This document shows positions 26,694 through 35,619 of a stretch of 64,000 nucleotides of DNA, in pieces. The translations under genes were made by a program, and so were the position numbers. Numbering within the stretch: the stretch's first letter is position 1; each line of letters opens with the position of its first letter. The stretch lies in contig NZ_SCNL01000005.1 in assembly GCF_005502745.1 (NCBI RefSeq), positions 1-64,000 on the forward strand. Direction: 5' to 3'. This stretch comes from Sphingomonas sp. 3P27F8 (GTDB taxonomy: Bacteria > Pseudomonadota > Alphaproteobacteria > Sphingomonadales > Sphingomonadaceae). The notes under the pieces were generated by a model. It was not told where the DNA came from and searched no databases. It saw nothing but the letters and a program-made list of their open reading frames with translations.

Positions 26694-28751
26694 TTACTTA
26701 TCATTCTTTTTCGCGTTTCGCGCTTCGAAGCGGATATACTGCCAAAGGTTTTCCAGCTCATCATCGTCGATCTTGTCGAAACGCGGCATGGCGCGCGACG
26801 TCAGCGCCCCACCTTTCACGATGGCCCGGAAGCTCTCGCGCTGTAGCGCGGCGCTGGAACCGCGGAGATCGGGCGCGGTGCCGCCGGCGACGGCCGTGGC
26901 GCCATGACAGAAGGTGCACTGGAGATGATAAAGGATGCCACCCTTCTCGACCCGGGCCGGATCCAGCTTGATCGACGGATCATCCAGCGCCTCGGCCTTC
27001 ATCATACGCGGCGGCGTCGCGGGAAGCTGCGCTTTCGCGTCGAGCGCGAATGTCAGCAAACGGCGCGGTTGCAGCCCGTAGACCCAGCCGTTCGGCCGGC
27101 CGTTCTCGCCGTACATCCCGGCCGGGCTGATAAGCAATGACACATATTGCTTGCCCTTGAACGCATAGGTGATCGGCGGCGCGGTGATGCCGAGCTTGGC
27201 ATCGAACCGCCACAGTTCCTTGCCGCTCGTCGCATCCCAGGCGTGGAAGATACCATCCATATCGCCCTGAAATACAAGGCCGCCCGCTGTGGTCGCCGTG
27301 CCGCCGGCGCCTTGGAGCGGGTTCGTCCAGCGCACCTTGCCCGCCACCGGATCGTAGGCGATCAGCGCGCCCTTGCCGTCCAGCGGGTCCTTCGGATCAA
27401 ATACCGAGTCGATATCGATACCGTAGATGTAGCGATTCTTCTTCACATCGACATCGGGACGCGCGCGTGTTTGCGCGGTCTCGGTGAATTTCATGCCGAC
27501 CTGAAGATACGGAATATAATAGAGTCCGGTCTTCGGGTTATACGAACCGGGAATCCAGTTATGCCCGCCCGCGATCCCCGGATATATTGTTGCACTACCG
27601 CTTTCGTACCGGATGCCAGGCTTCTCCACCGGGCGCCCTGTGGCGAGATCGATACGATCCGCCCAGTTGGCCTTGCCGACCTTTTCCGCGGTAAGCAGTT
27701 TTCCGTTGCTGCGATCGATCATATAGGCGAACGCATTTGTCGGCGCCTGGATCAGCACCTTGCGATCCTGCCCCTTGAACTTAACGTCGGCCAGGATGAT
27801 TTCGGTCGTCGCTTTCCAATCCCACGCTTCGCGCGGGTTATACTGATAGTGCCATTTGTATTTTCCGGTATCCGCATCGACAGCGACGACCGAAGCAAGG
27901 AAGAGGTTATCCTTCCCCGGTGGCGCGCGGAAACGCCAGTTATACGGCGCGCCATTGCCGGTGCCGATAAGGATCTGATTGAATTCGGCGTCATAGGTGA
28001 TGCCGTTCCACGGCGTGCCGCCCCCGCCGTATTTCCACCATTCGCCCGCCCAGGTGCCGGCCGCCATTTTGGTGGTGTCATCCTTGTCCACCGCCGGGTT
28101 CCCCGGAACGGTGAAGAAGCGCCACAGGATCTTGCCCGTCCGCGCATCCATCGTGGTGACATAACCGCGTGCGCCGCTGTCCGCGCCGCTGTTGCCGATG
28201 ATGACCTTGCCTTTGAATACGCGCGGCGCCCCGGTGCTGGTGGCTCCGTCACCGGCGATCAGGAACGGCTCGACCCACACTTCCTTGCCGGTCTTCGCAT
28301 CGAGCGCGATCATCCGCCCGTCCCGGGAGGCATAATAGATCTTGCCATCCCAATAAGCCACGCCGCGATTGATATTATAGATGCGCAACGTTCGTTCAGA
28401 ACTGTGCTCTACAGGAGCGGCGTCATATTCCCATTTCTGCTTCCCCGAAACGACGTCGACAGCGTAGACCTTTCCCGTACCGCCACTGAAGTACAGTGTC
28501 CCGGCGACTTCGATCGGCGTCGCCTCGAGCGAATTTTCGTCGGGAAGATCCAGCGACCAAGCCAGGCCCAGCCGTCCGACCGTCGACGCGTTGATCTGGG
28601 TCAGCGGGCTGAACCGCTTTTCCGATGGATCACCGCCATGGTCCGACCATGCTGTATCGGCTGGGACGGCGCCACCCTGCGAACAGGAGGCAAGCACAAG
28701 CGCACTGGAAAGGGCCAGGGCGCCGATACCGAGATGACGAGAAGCTTTCAT
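26694..28751 (-). CDS. Lipoprotein PQQ-dependent dehydrogenase with C-terminal haem c domain (copy 1)
   Basis: 685 residues from ATG 28751. The start gives a lipoprotein signal (GIGALALSSALVLASC). Residues about 30-590 form the eight-bladed quinoprotein propeller, with W-repeats such as AVDVVSGKQKWEYD, ALDAKTGKEVWVEP and GGTATTAGGLVFQGD. The AWDWKATTE segment holds the expected catalytic Asp of PQQ alcohol dehydrogenases. A cytochrome c domain near the C-terminus has CTFCHG. The vicinal Cys-Cys pair found before NRGVA in most PQQ alcohol dehydrogenases is absent (RIYNINRGVAYW). It should oxidise an alcohol or similar group in the periplasm. It is a paralogue of 33457-35553. Confidence 0.9.
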   Translation of the reverse strand: MKASRHLGIGALALSSALVLASCSQGGAVPADTAWSDHGGDPSEKRFSPLTQINASTVGRLGLAWSLDLPDENSLEATPIEVAGTLYFSGGTGKVYAVDVVSGKQKWEYDAAPVEHSSERTLRIYNINRGVAYWDGKIYYASRDGRMIALDAKTGKEVWVEPFLIAGDGATSTGAPRVFKGKVIIGNSGADSGARGYVTTMDARTGKILWRFFTVPGNPAVDKDDTTKMAAGTWAGEWWKYGGGGTPWNGITYDAEFNQILIGTGNGAPYNWRFRAPPGKDNLFLASVVAVDADTGKYKWHYQYNPREAWDWKATTEIILADVKFKGQDRKVLIQAPTNAFAYMIDRSNGKLLTAEKVGKANWADRIDLATGRPVEKPGIRYESGSATIYPGIAGGHNWIPGSYNPKTGLYYIPYLQVGMKFTETAQTRARPDVDVKKNRYIYGIDIDSVFDPKDPLDGKGALIAYDPVAGKVRWTNPLQGAGGTATTAGGLVFQGDMDGIFHAWDATSGKELWRFDAKLGITAPPITYAFKGKQYVSLLISPAGMYGENGRPNGWVYGLQPRRLLTFALDAKAQLPATPPRMMKAEALDDPSIKLDPARVEKGGILYHLQCTFCHGATAVAGGTAPDLRGSSAALQRESFRAIVKGGALTSRAMPRFDKIDDDELENLWQYIRFEARNAKKNDK

Positions 28752-28827
28752 CAGATCGTTTTCCATTAGATGGCAATGGGCAGGGACAAGATAGGCACCG
28801 CCGATGAATGATAGCGAGGCGGTGAGG

Positions 28828-29449
28828 TCGTCAGTTTTCCTGTCGGGCTTCATTCTTGAGGGCATTTTTGTCGATCTTGCCGATGGGGAGTAGCGGCATG
28901 TCGGGGCGCAGGACGATGCGTTTGGGCACCTTGTAGTTGGCGAGGCGCTCGCGACAGAAGGCGATGAGTTCTTCGGGCGAAACCTCTGCCTGCGGGAGGA
29001 TGTAGGCGACGCCGACTTCCTGCCACAGCGGATCGGGGATGGAGACGACGGCGGCGGCGGCGACGGCTGGGTGCGCCTCGAGCGCGACCTCGATTTCGCG
29101 CGGATAGACGTTGTACCCGCCGGATTTGTACATTTCCTTGAGGCGGCCGACGATGCGGTAGCGGCCGTCGGGGCGCTGCAGGGCCTGGTCGCCGGTGCGG
29201 AACCATCCGTCGGCGGTGAAGGCATCGGCGGTGGCATCGGGCCTGCGCCAATAGCCGAGGAAGGTGTGGGATGAGCGGGTCTGCACCTCGCCCGGCTCGC
29301 CCTGCGGCACGATCGCGCCATCGGGGCCGACCAGCCGCACCTCGACGCCGGGCAGCGGCAGCCCGACCGAGTTCGACAGGATCTCCACATCGTCCGTCGG
29401 CGAAACATTCGTGATGACGGTGGTCGATTCCGTGAGGCCGTAATTGGTC
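28828..29449 (-). repeat. 622-bp inverted repeat, copy 1 (3' half of acyl-CoA synthetase 1)
   Basis: The reverse complement of 28828-29449 aligns without gaps to 32787-33408; I count about 10 mismatches. Identity stops sharply about 7-8 bp past the stop codons of both synthetases and falls off gradually upstream of 29449. Confidence 0.9.
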
Positions 29450-30423
29450 GTCATGCGCGGGCGGATGCTGCGCAACCGCTCGATCGCCTCGCGCGGCATC
29501 GCCGCGCCGCCCCAGGCGATCAGCTCGACCGACGAGAGATCGAACCGCGCGAAATCGGGCAGCGCCAGTTGCAGGTGGAACGTGCTCGGCACCGAGGTCC
29601 AGACAGTAACCCCCTCCTCCCCGATCAGCTCGAGCGCGCGTACCGCATCGAAATGCTCCAGGAACACCAGCTTGCCGCCCGATACGAACACCGGAATGCT
29701 GACGTCCACGACGCAACCGATGTGGTTGATCGGGTAATAGTTCAGTTGCACCCGCCGGGAGACCGGCCGCTCGGCATTGTGCCGGTGCGCGGCCTGGATG
29801 ACGCCGTGATGGTGCAGCAGAGCGCCTTTCGGCGCGCCGGTCGATCCCGACGTATAGACCAGCAAGCACGGATCCCGATCGCCGCAGCCAGCGCGTGCGG
29901 CGGCCAACGCCTCGCCCGATATCGCGGCGCCGGCGGCCAGGAATGATGCCATGCTCACCACGCCATGGCCAAGGCTCTCTGCGCCATCGCCAAGACCTTG
30001 CTCGAATGCGACGACATGGCGCACCGCTGGGCAGGCCTCGCGCAGAGCCGCGATATCTTCACCGTAATAACGATCGCCGACCGTGGCGCGGACCAGCATG
30101 ACGCTCGGCTCGGAGTCCGTAACGACGTGCAGCAGTTCCGGCAGCCGGCATTTCGGGTTCAGCCCGACCCAGATAGCACCAATCGACGCAGTTGCCAGAA
30201 AAGCGATGAAATAATCCGGGCACGGCGTTTGCAGCGTCGCCACGCGATCACCCTTGCCGACGCCTGCCGCGAGCAACGCCCGCGCCAGCGCTTCGACCCG
30301 ATCATGCACCTCGCCGAAGGTTACCCGCTGATCTTCCAGGACCAGCGCCACCTCGTCCGCGGAACGCGCGGCATGCCAGGCAGTGTAGTCGCTAATGCGG
30401 TGCAGAACGGGCGGCTGGACCAT
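28831..30423 (-). CDS. AMP-forming acyl-CoA synthetase (copy 1)
   Basis: 530 residues. ANL-superfamily motifs are all present: LVYTSGSTGAPKGALLHH (phosphate loop), NYGLTESTTV, GWFRTGDQALQRPDGRYRIVGRLKEMYKSGGYNVYP (hinge) and a C-terminal lysine region PIGKIDKNALK. It activates a carboxylate with CoA. It is the first gene of a leftward unit with PQQ dehydrogenase 1 (79 bp downstream) and the TonB receptor. Its C-terminal 200 residues are almost identical to synthetase 2 while the N-terminal halves differ substantially. Confidence 0.93.
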   Translation of the reverse strand: MVQPPVLHRISDYTAWHAARSADEVALVLEDQRVTFGEVHDRVEALARALLAAGVGKGDRVATLQTPCPDYFIAFLATASIGAIWVGLNPKCRLPELLHVVTDSEPSVMLVRATVGDRYYGEDIAALREACPAVRHVVAFEQGLGDGAESLGHGVVSMASFLAAGAAISGEALAAARAGCGDRDPCLLVYTSGSTGAPKGALLHHHGVIQAAHRHNAERPVSRRVQLNYYPINHIGCVVDVSIPVFVSGGKLVFLEHFDAVRALELIGEEGVTVWTSVPSTFHLQLALPDFARFDLSSVELIAWGGAAMPREAIERLRSIRPRMTTNYGLTESTTVITNVSPTDDVEILSNSVGLPLPGVEVRLVGPDGAIVPQGEPGEVQTRSSHTFLGYWRRPDATADAFTADGWFRTGDQALQRPDGRYRIVGRLKEMYKSGGYNVYPREIEVALEAHPAVAAAAVVSIPDPLWQEVGVAYILPQAEVSPEELIAFCRERLANYKVPKRIVLRPDMPLLPIGKIDKNALKNEARQEN

Positions 30424-30769
30424 AAAATCTCTCCTGAGCCCCGAAAAACGTCGGGTATCGATGGCGCGCCCGCGATCGTCGCCGCGTTTTGCATGACATC
30501 CCGTGCGCTTGATCGTCCCGCACGACCGAACAACCGCTCAGCTATTTTCTGAGTTACCAATCAAAGACTGAGCCTGTCAACGCTTAAAATCCGGTCGATT
30601 TTCCAGCGAAAAACGCCCTGCAGACGATCGGCGGCCCTTTGAGATATGCAGTATAATGCTGTTATATATAGGTTTTCCGAAATGACACGATTTCACGCCG
30701 CGTCCAAGTCGCCAGATTGACAAGGCCCTCGTTTTCGATGCATCATTCGAAAAAATAGGAGCAGTGGTG
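30424..30769. promoter_or_regulatory. 346-bp divergent control region of the PQQ/acyl-CoA locus
   Basis: Lies between synthetase 1 (leftward) and the MaoC gene (rightward) and is clearly more AT-rich than the flanking genes from about 30580. A rightward promoter candidate is TTGAGA (30639-30644), 17-bp spacer, TTATAT (30662-30667). The palindrome TATAA-TGCTG-TTATA (30652-30666) overlaps it and could bind a dimeric repressor such as the TetR protein encoded at 37769-38518. No gene is visible here. Confidence 0.5.
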
Positions 30770-31264
30770 ATGGATCTTGTAAATAATGCACCAGAAACGG
30801 TGCCTGGCCTTGCGGTTGGATCGGAACTTACCTCGGATTGGGTAAAGATCGATCAGGAGTTGATCGATCTTTTCAGCCGCGCGACCCTCGACAACGATCC
30901 GATGCACGTCGATCCTGAATTCGCCGCGAAGGGTCCGTACAAGGGCACGGTGGCCTTCGGCTTCATGACGATGTCGCTGATGACCCATTTCATGCACACC
31001 GCCACGGACAACGAAGGCACCGAGGATTTCGACAAGGGATATTTCCTCAATTACGGCTTCGATCGCATGCGCCTTGTTAGCCCGGTGCGCGTCAATTCTC
31101 GCGTCCGCGGCAAGTTCACCCTCACCAGCCGCGAGCCGGACGAAAAGGGTCGCTTCACGCAAAAGTACGATTGCCTCGTCGAGATCGAGGGCGAGGATCG
31201 CCCTGCGCTCGCGGGTACCTGGCTCTCGGTTTACGTTCCCCCGTCAACCTACTCGACGCTTTAG
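30770..31264 (+). CDS. MaoC-like (R)-hydratase
   Basis: 164 residues from ATG 30770, placed 7 bp after AGGAG; two GTGs just upstream are also in frame. The hydratase-2 motif is LDNDPMHVDPEFA with catalytic D41 and H46, followed by GFMTMSLMTHF. Hotdog-fold enzymes of this group hydrate enoyl-CoA thioesters. As first gene of the rightward unit, it probably acts on the CoA thioester made by the two synthetases. Confidence 0.85.
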   Translation: MDLVNNAPETVPGLAVGSELTSDWVKIDQELIDLFSRATLDNDPMHVDPEFAAKGPYKGTVAFGFMTMSLMTHFMHTATDNEGTEDFDKGYFLNYGFDRMRLVSPVRVNSRVRGKFTLTSREPDEKGRFTQKYDCLVEIEGEDRPALAGTWLSVYVPPSTYSTL

Positions 31265-31333
31265 GTTCGATCATATCCGCCGGAGACGGTGGTGCGCGGT
31301 AACGACAAAACAGACAGTGAGCAGAGGTGTTTG

Positions 31334-31669
31334 ATGGCTGACGATCTTTGGGATATCGCTCATTTTCAGGAATCCCCGACAGCTCGTGACGCACGGGGCA
31401 ACGGCAAGTCGATGTTCCGCGTGCTGATGCGCGATGAAGAGCGCCGGGTAGCATTTGCCATCAGCCGCCAGCAGCCCGGCGATTATTTCTGGGCCGAAGT
31501 GCCCTATGAGGAAATCTTCTTCGTGCACGCCGGCAAAGGTCGCGCCAGTATCGGCGGGGGCGCCTCGGTCATACTTAATCCCGGCGACTATATTGAGATC
31601 GCCAAGGGTCAAAGTTTGCGGCTCGAGGTAGATGAAGAGATCTTGAGCACGCAGACTGTACGCAGTTAG
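31334..31669 (+). CDS. Small cupin-domain protein
   Basis: 111 residues from ATG 31334. A single cupin barrel is visible: YFWAEVPYEEIFFVHAGKGRASIGGG, then NPGDYIEIAKGQSLRLEV. The canonical metal-binding His residues of motif 1 are largely missing (EEIFFVHAG keeps one His and a Glu), so metal binding is uncertain. It lies 69 bp after the MaoC gene and 161 bp before synthetase 2. Possible roles are an isomerase, a dioxygenase relative or a ligand sensor. Confidence 0.75.
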   Translation: MADDLWDIAHFQESPTARDARGNGKSMFRVLMRDEERRVAFAISRQQPGDYFWAEVPYEEIFFVHAGKGRASIGGGASVILNPGDYIEIAKGQSLRLEVDEEILSTQTVRS

Positions 31670-31830
31670 GCCGCGTGGCGGGCTGTCCATGGCAAGATCG
31701 CATGCGGGGCGTCATCGCCTTAGAAATTGAGATCGAACTGCACGCCTGACAGCTTCCTTCGCGCTTGTCCGATCGGATCAACATCGTTCCGATCGGTTTC
31801 CCTGATAGAGCAAATACAAGGTCTTTTCCG

Positions 31831-33405
31831 ATGCCGATCCCGCCTGCGCTGCCGCGTATCAGTGATTATGCAGCACTCCATGCCAAGGAGCGGCCACAAG
31901 AGACCGCGCTGGTTTCCGGCGATCGCCGGATCAGCTTCGAGGAACTGCATGATGCGGTGGAAAGCCTTGCCAAGGCCCTGATCGCGGCGGGTGTGCAGAC
32001 AGGTGACCGTGTCGCAACCCTGCAAGCCCCACGACCAGACTATTTCATCGCCTTCCTGGCAACGGTTTCGGTCGGTGCTATCTGGGTAGGCCTCAATCCG
32101 AAATATCGGTTGCAGGAACTGCTCCATGTCGTGACGGATTCGGAGCCGTGCATAATGCTCACCCGCACGGAGATCGAAGGGCGGTCGTTCGCGGCGGAGA
32201 TCGACGAACTGCGCAAATCATGTCCTGCCATCCGACATGTCGTGGCATTTGCCGGCGAACCGCCGGTGGATGGCATAGAGCCGATGGCCGCGTTTCTCGA
32301 AAAGGGCGCTGCCGTATCGCAAGAAGCGCGCATCGCAGCGCGCGACTCTGCGAAGGATCGCGACCCCTGCCTGATCGTTTACACGAGCGGATCGACCGGC
32401 GCGCCGAAGGGTGCCCTGCTCCATCACCACGGCCTCGTGCGAGCGGCAGTGGTGCACAATCAAGTGTGGCCGGTCACGCCACATAATTCGCTGAATTTCT
32501 TTCCGATCAATCACGTCGGCTGCGTCGTGGACGTCAGCATTCCCGTATTTGCCTCGGGCGGCAAGCTGGTGTTCCTGGAGCATTTTGATCCGGCCACCGC
32601 ACTTGAACTGATCGAGCGGGAAAACATCACCGTCTGGGGTTCGGTGCCGAGCACGTTCCACCTGCAACTGGCGCTGCCCGATTTCGCGCGGTTCGACCTG
32701 TCTGGTGTACAGATGATCGCCTGGGGCGGCGCCGCGATGCCGCGCGAGGCGATCGAACGGTTGCGAACGATTCAGCCGAACATGTCGACCAATTACGGCC
32801 TCACGGAATCGACCACCGTCATCACCTATGTATCGCCGACGGACGATGTGGAGATCCTGTCGGACTCGGTCGGGCTGCCGCTGCCCGGCGTCGAGGTGCG
32901 GCTGGTCGATCCCGATGGCGCGATCGTGCCGCAGGGCGAGCCGGGCGAGGTGCAGACCCGCTCATCCCACACCTTCCTCGGCTATTGGCGCAGGCCCGAT
33001 GCCACCGCCGATGCCTTCACCGCCGACGGATGGTTCCGCACCGGCGACCAGGCCCTGCAGCGCCCCGACGGCCGCTACCGCATCGTCGGCCGCCTCAAGG
33101 AAATGTACAAATCCGGCGGGTACAACGTCTATCCGCGCGAAATCGAGGTCGCGCTCGAGGCGCACCCAGCCGTCGCCGCCGCCGCCGTCGTCTCCATCCC
33201 CGATCCACTGTGGCAGGAAGTCGGCGTCGCCTACATCCTCCCGCAGGCAGAGGTTTCGCCCGAAGAACTCATCGCCTTCTGTCGCGAGCGCCTCGCCAAC
33301 TACAAGGTGCCCAAACGCATCGTCCTGCGCCCCGATATGCCGCTCCTCCCCATCGGCAAGATCGACAAAAATACCCTCAAGAATGAAGCCCGACAGGAAA
33401 ACTGA
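31831..33405 (+). CDS. AMP-forming acyl-CoA synthetase (copy 2)
   Basis: 524 residues from ATG 31831 (MPIPPALPRISDYAALHAK), aligned with the start of copy 1. A TTG start at 31765 would add a non-homologous leader. Motifs match copy 1 (VYTSGSTGAPKGALLHH, NYGLTESTTV, KSGGYNVYP). The last about 200 residues differ from copy 1 at only a few positions, while the first 300 carry many substitutions. A different N-terminal acyl pocket with a shared C-terminal lid suggests related but distinct substrates. Confidence 0.93.
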   Translation: MPIPPALPRISDYAALHAKERPQETALVSGDRRISFEELHDAVESLAKALIAAGVQTGDRVATLQAPRPDYFIAFLATVSVGAIWVGLNPKYRLQELLHVVTDSEPCIMLTRTEIEGRSFAAEIDELRKSCPAIRHVVAFAGEPPVDGIEPMAAFLEKGAAVSQEARIAARDSAKDRDPCLIVYTSGSTGAPKGALLHHHGLVRAAVVHNQVWPVTPHNSLNFFPINHVGCVVDVSIPVFASGGKLVFLEHFDPATALELIERENITVWGSVPSTFHLQLALPDFARFDLSGVQMIAWGGAAMPREAIERLRTIQPNMSTNYGLTESTTVITYVSPTDDVEILSDSVGLPLPGVEVRLVDPDGAIVPQGEPGEVQTRSSHTFLGYWRRPDATADAFTADGWFRTGDQALQRPDGRYRIVGRLKEMYKSGGYNVYPREIEVALEAHPAVAAAAVVSIPDPLWQEVGVAYILPQAEVSPEELIAFCRERLANYKVPKRIVLRPDMPLLPIGKIDKNTLKNEARQEN

Positions 33406-33408
33406 CGA
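32787..33408 (+). repeat. 622-bp inverted repeat, copy 2 (3' half of acyl-CoA synthetase 2)
   Basis: Inverted partner of 28828-29449: equal length, no gaps, about 10 mismatches by direct comparison, ending 3 bp after the stop codon TGA at 33403-33405. Codon choice in both copies within the tract is the same even at silent sites. Confidence 0.9.
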
Positions 33409-33456
33409 ACGAGGCGACAATCGCGGGCCTGAAATGTACCCGCGCAGGAGGGGGTG

Positions 33457-35553
33457 ATGCCGATGCGGACGAGGTTAATGTGGCTGACGTTGACACCGGT
33501 CGCGGTTGCGCTTGCCGCCTGCGCGGACCCGGTGGGCCAGGTGCCGGCGCCCGCGGCAGGATCTTCCCTTGATACGCCGTCTGACTGGCTGGGCCACGGG
33601 CGTGACTATCAGGAAACCAGCTTCAGCCCGTTGCAGCAGATCGACAACCGGAATGTCGCCGGCCTGAAGCTTGCCTTCTCGGTCGATCTTCCGGACGAAT
33701 CGCTGCTGGAGGCCACGCCGCTGGCAGTGAACGGGACGCTGTATTTTTCCGGCGGCCAAGGCAATGTATATGCCGTCGACGGCGCTACCGGCGAGATGCG
33801 GTGGACCTTCGACGCGCAGGCTGCCGATCATATGGGCCCGGACAGCCCGCGCTTCTACGGCGCCAATCGCGGCGTCGCCTATCTCGATGGAAAGGTGTTC
33901 GTCGCGACCAAGGACGCGCGGATGATCGCCATCGACGCCAAGACCGGGCAGCAATTGTGGTCCACCAGCTTCCGCGCACCCGGCACGGTGGCGACGAGCT
34001 CCGGCGCGCCGCGCGCGTTCAACAATCTCGTCATCATTGGCAACAGCGGCGCCGAATTCGGCGCGCGCGGCTATGTCACCGCGATGGATACGACGACCGG
34101 CAAGATCGTCTGGCGCTTTTTCACCGTTCCCGGCAACCCGGCAGTCGACAAGGACGAAACGACCCAGATCGCGTCGAAGACATGGTCGGGCGAATGGTGG
34201 AAATATGGCGGCGGCGGTACGCCATGGAATGGCCTGACCTACGATCGGGAGCTCGATACCGTCTACATCGGCGCGGGCAATGTCGGCCCGTATGATTACC
34301 CTCACCGGCAGGATGGCCGGAAGGATAACCTGTTCGTCAATTCGATCGTGGCGGTCGATGCCAAGACCGGGAAATACAAATGGCATTTCCAGTATAACCC
34401 ATTGGAAGCATGGGACTGGAAGGCGACGTCGGAGATGATCCTGACCGATCTCACCATCGATGGCGTGCGGCGCAAGGTTGTGATGCAGACGCCCTCGAAC
34501 GGCTTCCTCTACGTGATCGATCGAACCAACGGGCAATTGATCTCGGCCGGAGCGATCGGAAAGCAGAATTGGGCCGACGGGTTCGATCGCAGGACAAAGC
34601 GACCGATCGAGCGCGAAGACATCCGTTACGAAAAGGCGCCGCGGATCATGTATCCGGGGGTGTTGGGCGCGCACGACTGGCAGACCATATCGTATAACCC
34701 GCAAACCGGCCTTCTCTATATCCCCACCCATCAGATCGGCGCGAAATTCTCGCGCCCGCCCGAGGCGCTCGCGCTGGTCAAGGAGACCAAGGGCTCGTTC
34801 GCGTCGACCGGGCAAGGCGTATTGTGGGAGTTCAGCATCGATCCGAAGGATCCGCGCGACGGCAAAGGGGCGCTGGTGGCGTGGGATCCGGTTCAGCAGA
34901 AACCGCGCTGGACGGTCAATTACCCGTTCGCCTGGGCCGGTGGCACCGCCACAACCGCGGGCAATCTGGTATTCCAGGGCACGCAGGATGGATATCTGAT
35001 CGCATATGATGCCTCCACCGGCCAGCAGCTCTGGCGGTATAACGTCGGTCTTGGCGTTGTAGCGGCGCCGATCGCCTATGCGGTCGGCAAGCGACAGTTC
35101 GTCGCGCTGCTCGTCGGCTGGGGCGGCGCTGCCGGCGAGGGCGGAGACTTCTTCCAGGCGGGATGGAAGTTCGGCGCCCAGCCGCGAAGGCTCGTCGTTT
35201 TCGCGCTCGATGGCAAGGCGACGTTGCCGCCGACCGCGCCACCTGACTTCAGCATGAAGCCGGTGGACGTCGCAGGACTGAAGCTCGATCCCGCGACGGT
35301 GCAACAGGGAGCACTGAATTTCGCGCTCAACTGCGGCTATTGCCACGGTGCCAACGCCAAATCGCTGGGCGGCGCCCCCGAATTGCGCGAATCCGCCGCC
35401 GCCGCTGACATGGCGACGCTCAAGATGATCGTGCAGGGTGGTGCCCTGGCATCCCGTGGTATGCCCAAATTCCACAACATGAGCGACGAGAAGCTGCAAA
35501 CCATCTATCAGTATATCCGCTTCCGGGCTCGGGAAACGGTCCCGAAAGATTAG
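33457..35553 (+). CDS. Lipoprotein PQQ-dependent dehydrogenase with C-terminal haem c domain (copy 2)
   Basis: 698 residues from ATG 33457 after AGGAGG. The lipobox is VALAAC. The quinoprotein propeller carries YAVDGATGEMRW, AIDAKTGQQLWS and GGTATTAGNLVFQGTQDG, the AWDWKATSE catalytic region and GAHDWQTISYNP. The C-terminal haem c motif is CGYCHG, with a distal RGMPKF Met region. As in copy 1, the usual adjacent Cys pair before NRGVA is missing (RFYGANRGVAYL). It starts 51 bp after synthetase 2, mirroring copy 1. Electrons probably pass from PQQ through haem c to a periplasmic acceptor. Confidence 0.92.
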   Translation: MPMRTRLMWLTLTPVAVALAACADPVGQVPAPAAGSSLDTPSDWLGHGRDYQETSFSPLQQIDNRNVAGLKLAFSVDLPDESLLEATPLAVNGTLYFSGGQGNVYAVDGATGEMRWTFDAQAADHMGPDSPRFYGANRGVAYLDGKVFVATKDARMIAIDAKTGQQLWSTSFRAPGTVATSSGAPRAFNNLVIIGNSGAEFGARGYVTAMDTTTGKIVWRFFTVPGNPAVDKDETTQIASKTWSGEWWKYGGGGTPWNGLTYDRELDTVYIGAGNVGPYDYPHRQDGRKDNLFVNSIVAVDAKTGKYKWHFQYNPLEAWDWKATSEMILTDLTIDGVRRKVVMQTPSNGFLYVIDRTNGQLISAGAIGKQNWADGFDRRTKRPIEREDIRYEKAPRIMYPGVLGAHDWQTISYNPQTGLLYIPTHQIGAKFSRPPEALALVKETKGSFASTGQGVLWEFSIDPKDPRDGKGALVAWDPVQQKPRWTVNYPFAWAGGTATTAGNLVFQGTQDGYLIAYDASTGQQLWRYNVGLGVVAAPIAYAVGKRQFVALLVGWGGAAGEGGDFFQAGWKFGAQPRRLVVFALDGKATLPPTAPPDFSMKPVDVAGLKLDPATVQQGALNFALNCGYCHGANAKSLGGAPELRESAAAADMATLKMIVQGGALASRGMPKFHNMSDEKLQTIYQYIRFRARETVPKD

Positions 35554-35619
35554 TTGGCCAAGGGCTGCCGCGGGCCTCGACCATCTGCCCACGCTTTCCA
35601 GTGTCTTAAGGAGAATTGC

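Noticed and set aside
28752-29408. Upstream extension of the PQQ dehydrogenase 1 frame into the acyl-CoA synthetase, suggesting a fusion
   Set aside because: The extension is an out-of-frame reading of the synthetase gene. The lipoprotein signal and ribosome-binding site place the start at 28751.
31768-31796. TCCGATCGG repeated exactly 20 bp apart upstream of synthetase 2
   Set aside because: GATCGG words are very common in this DNA (for example CCCGATCGG twice at 1750-1781), so spacing alone is weak evidence for an operator.
33475-35592. 705-codon minus-strand frame opposite PQQ dehydrogenase 2
   Set aside because: The + strand carries the quinoprotein repeats, lipobox and haem motif. The minus frame is a codon-bias shadow.
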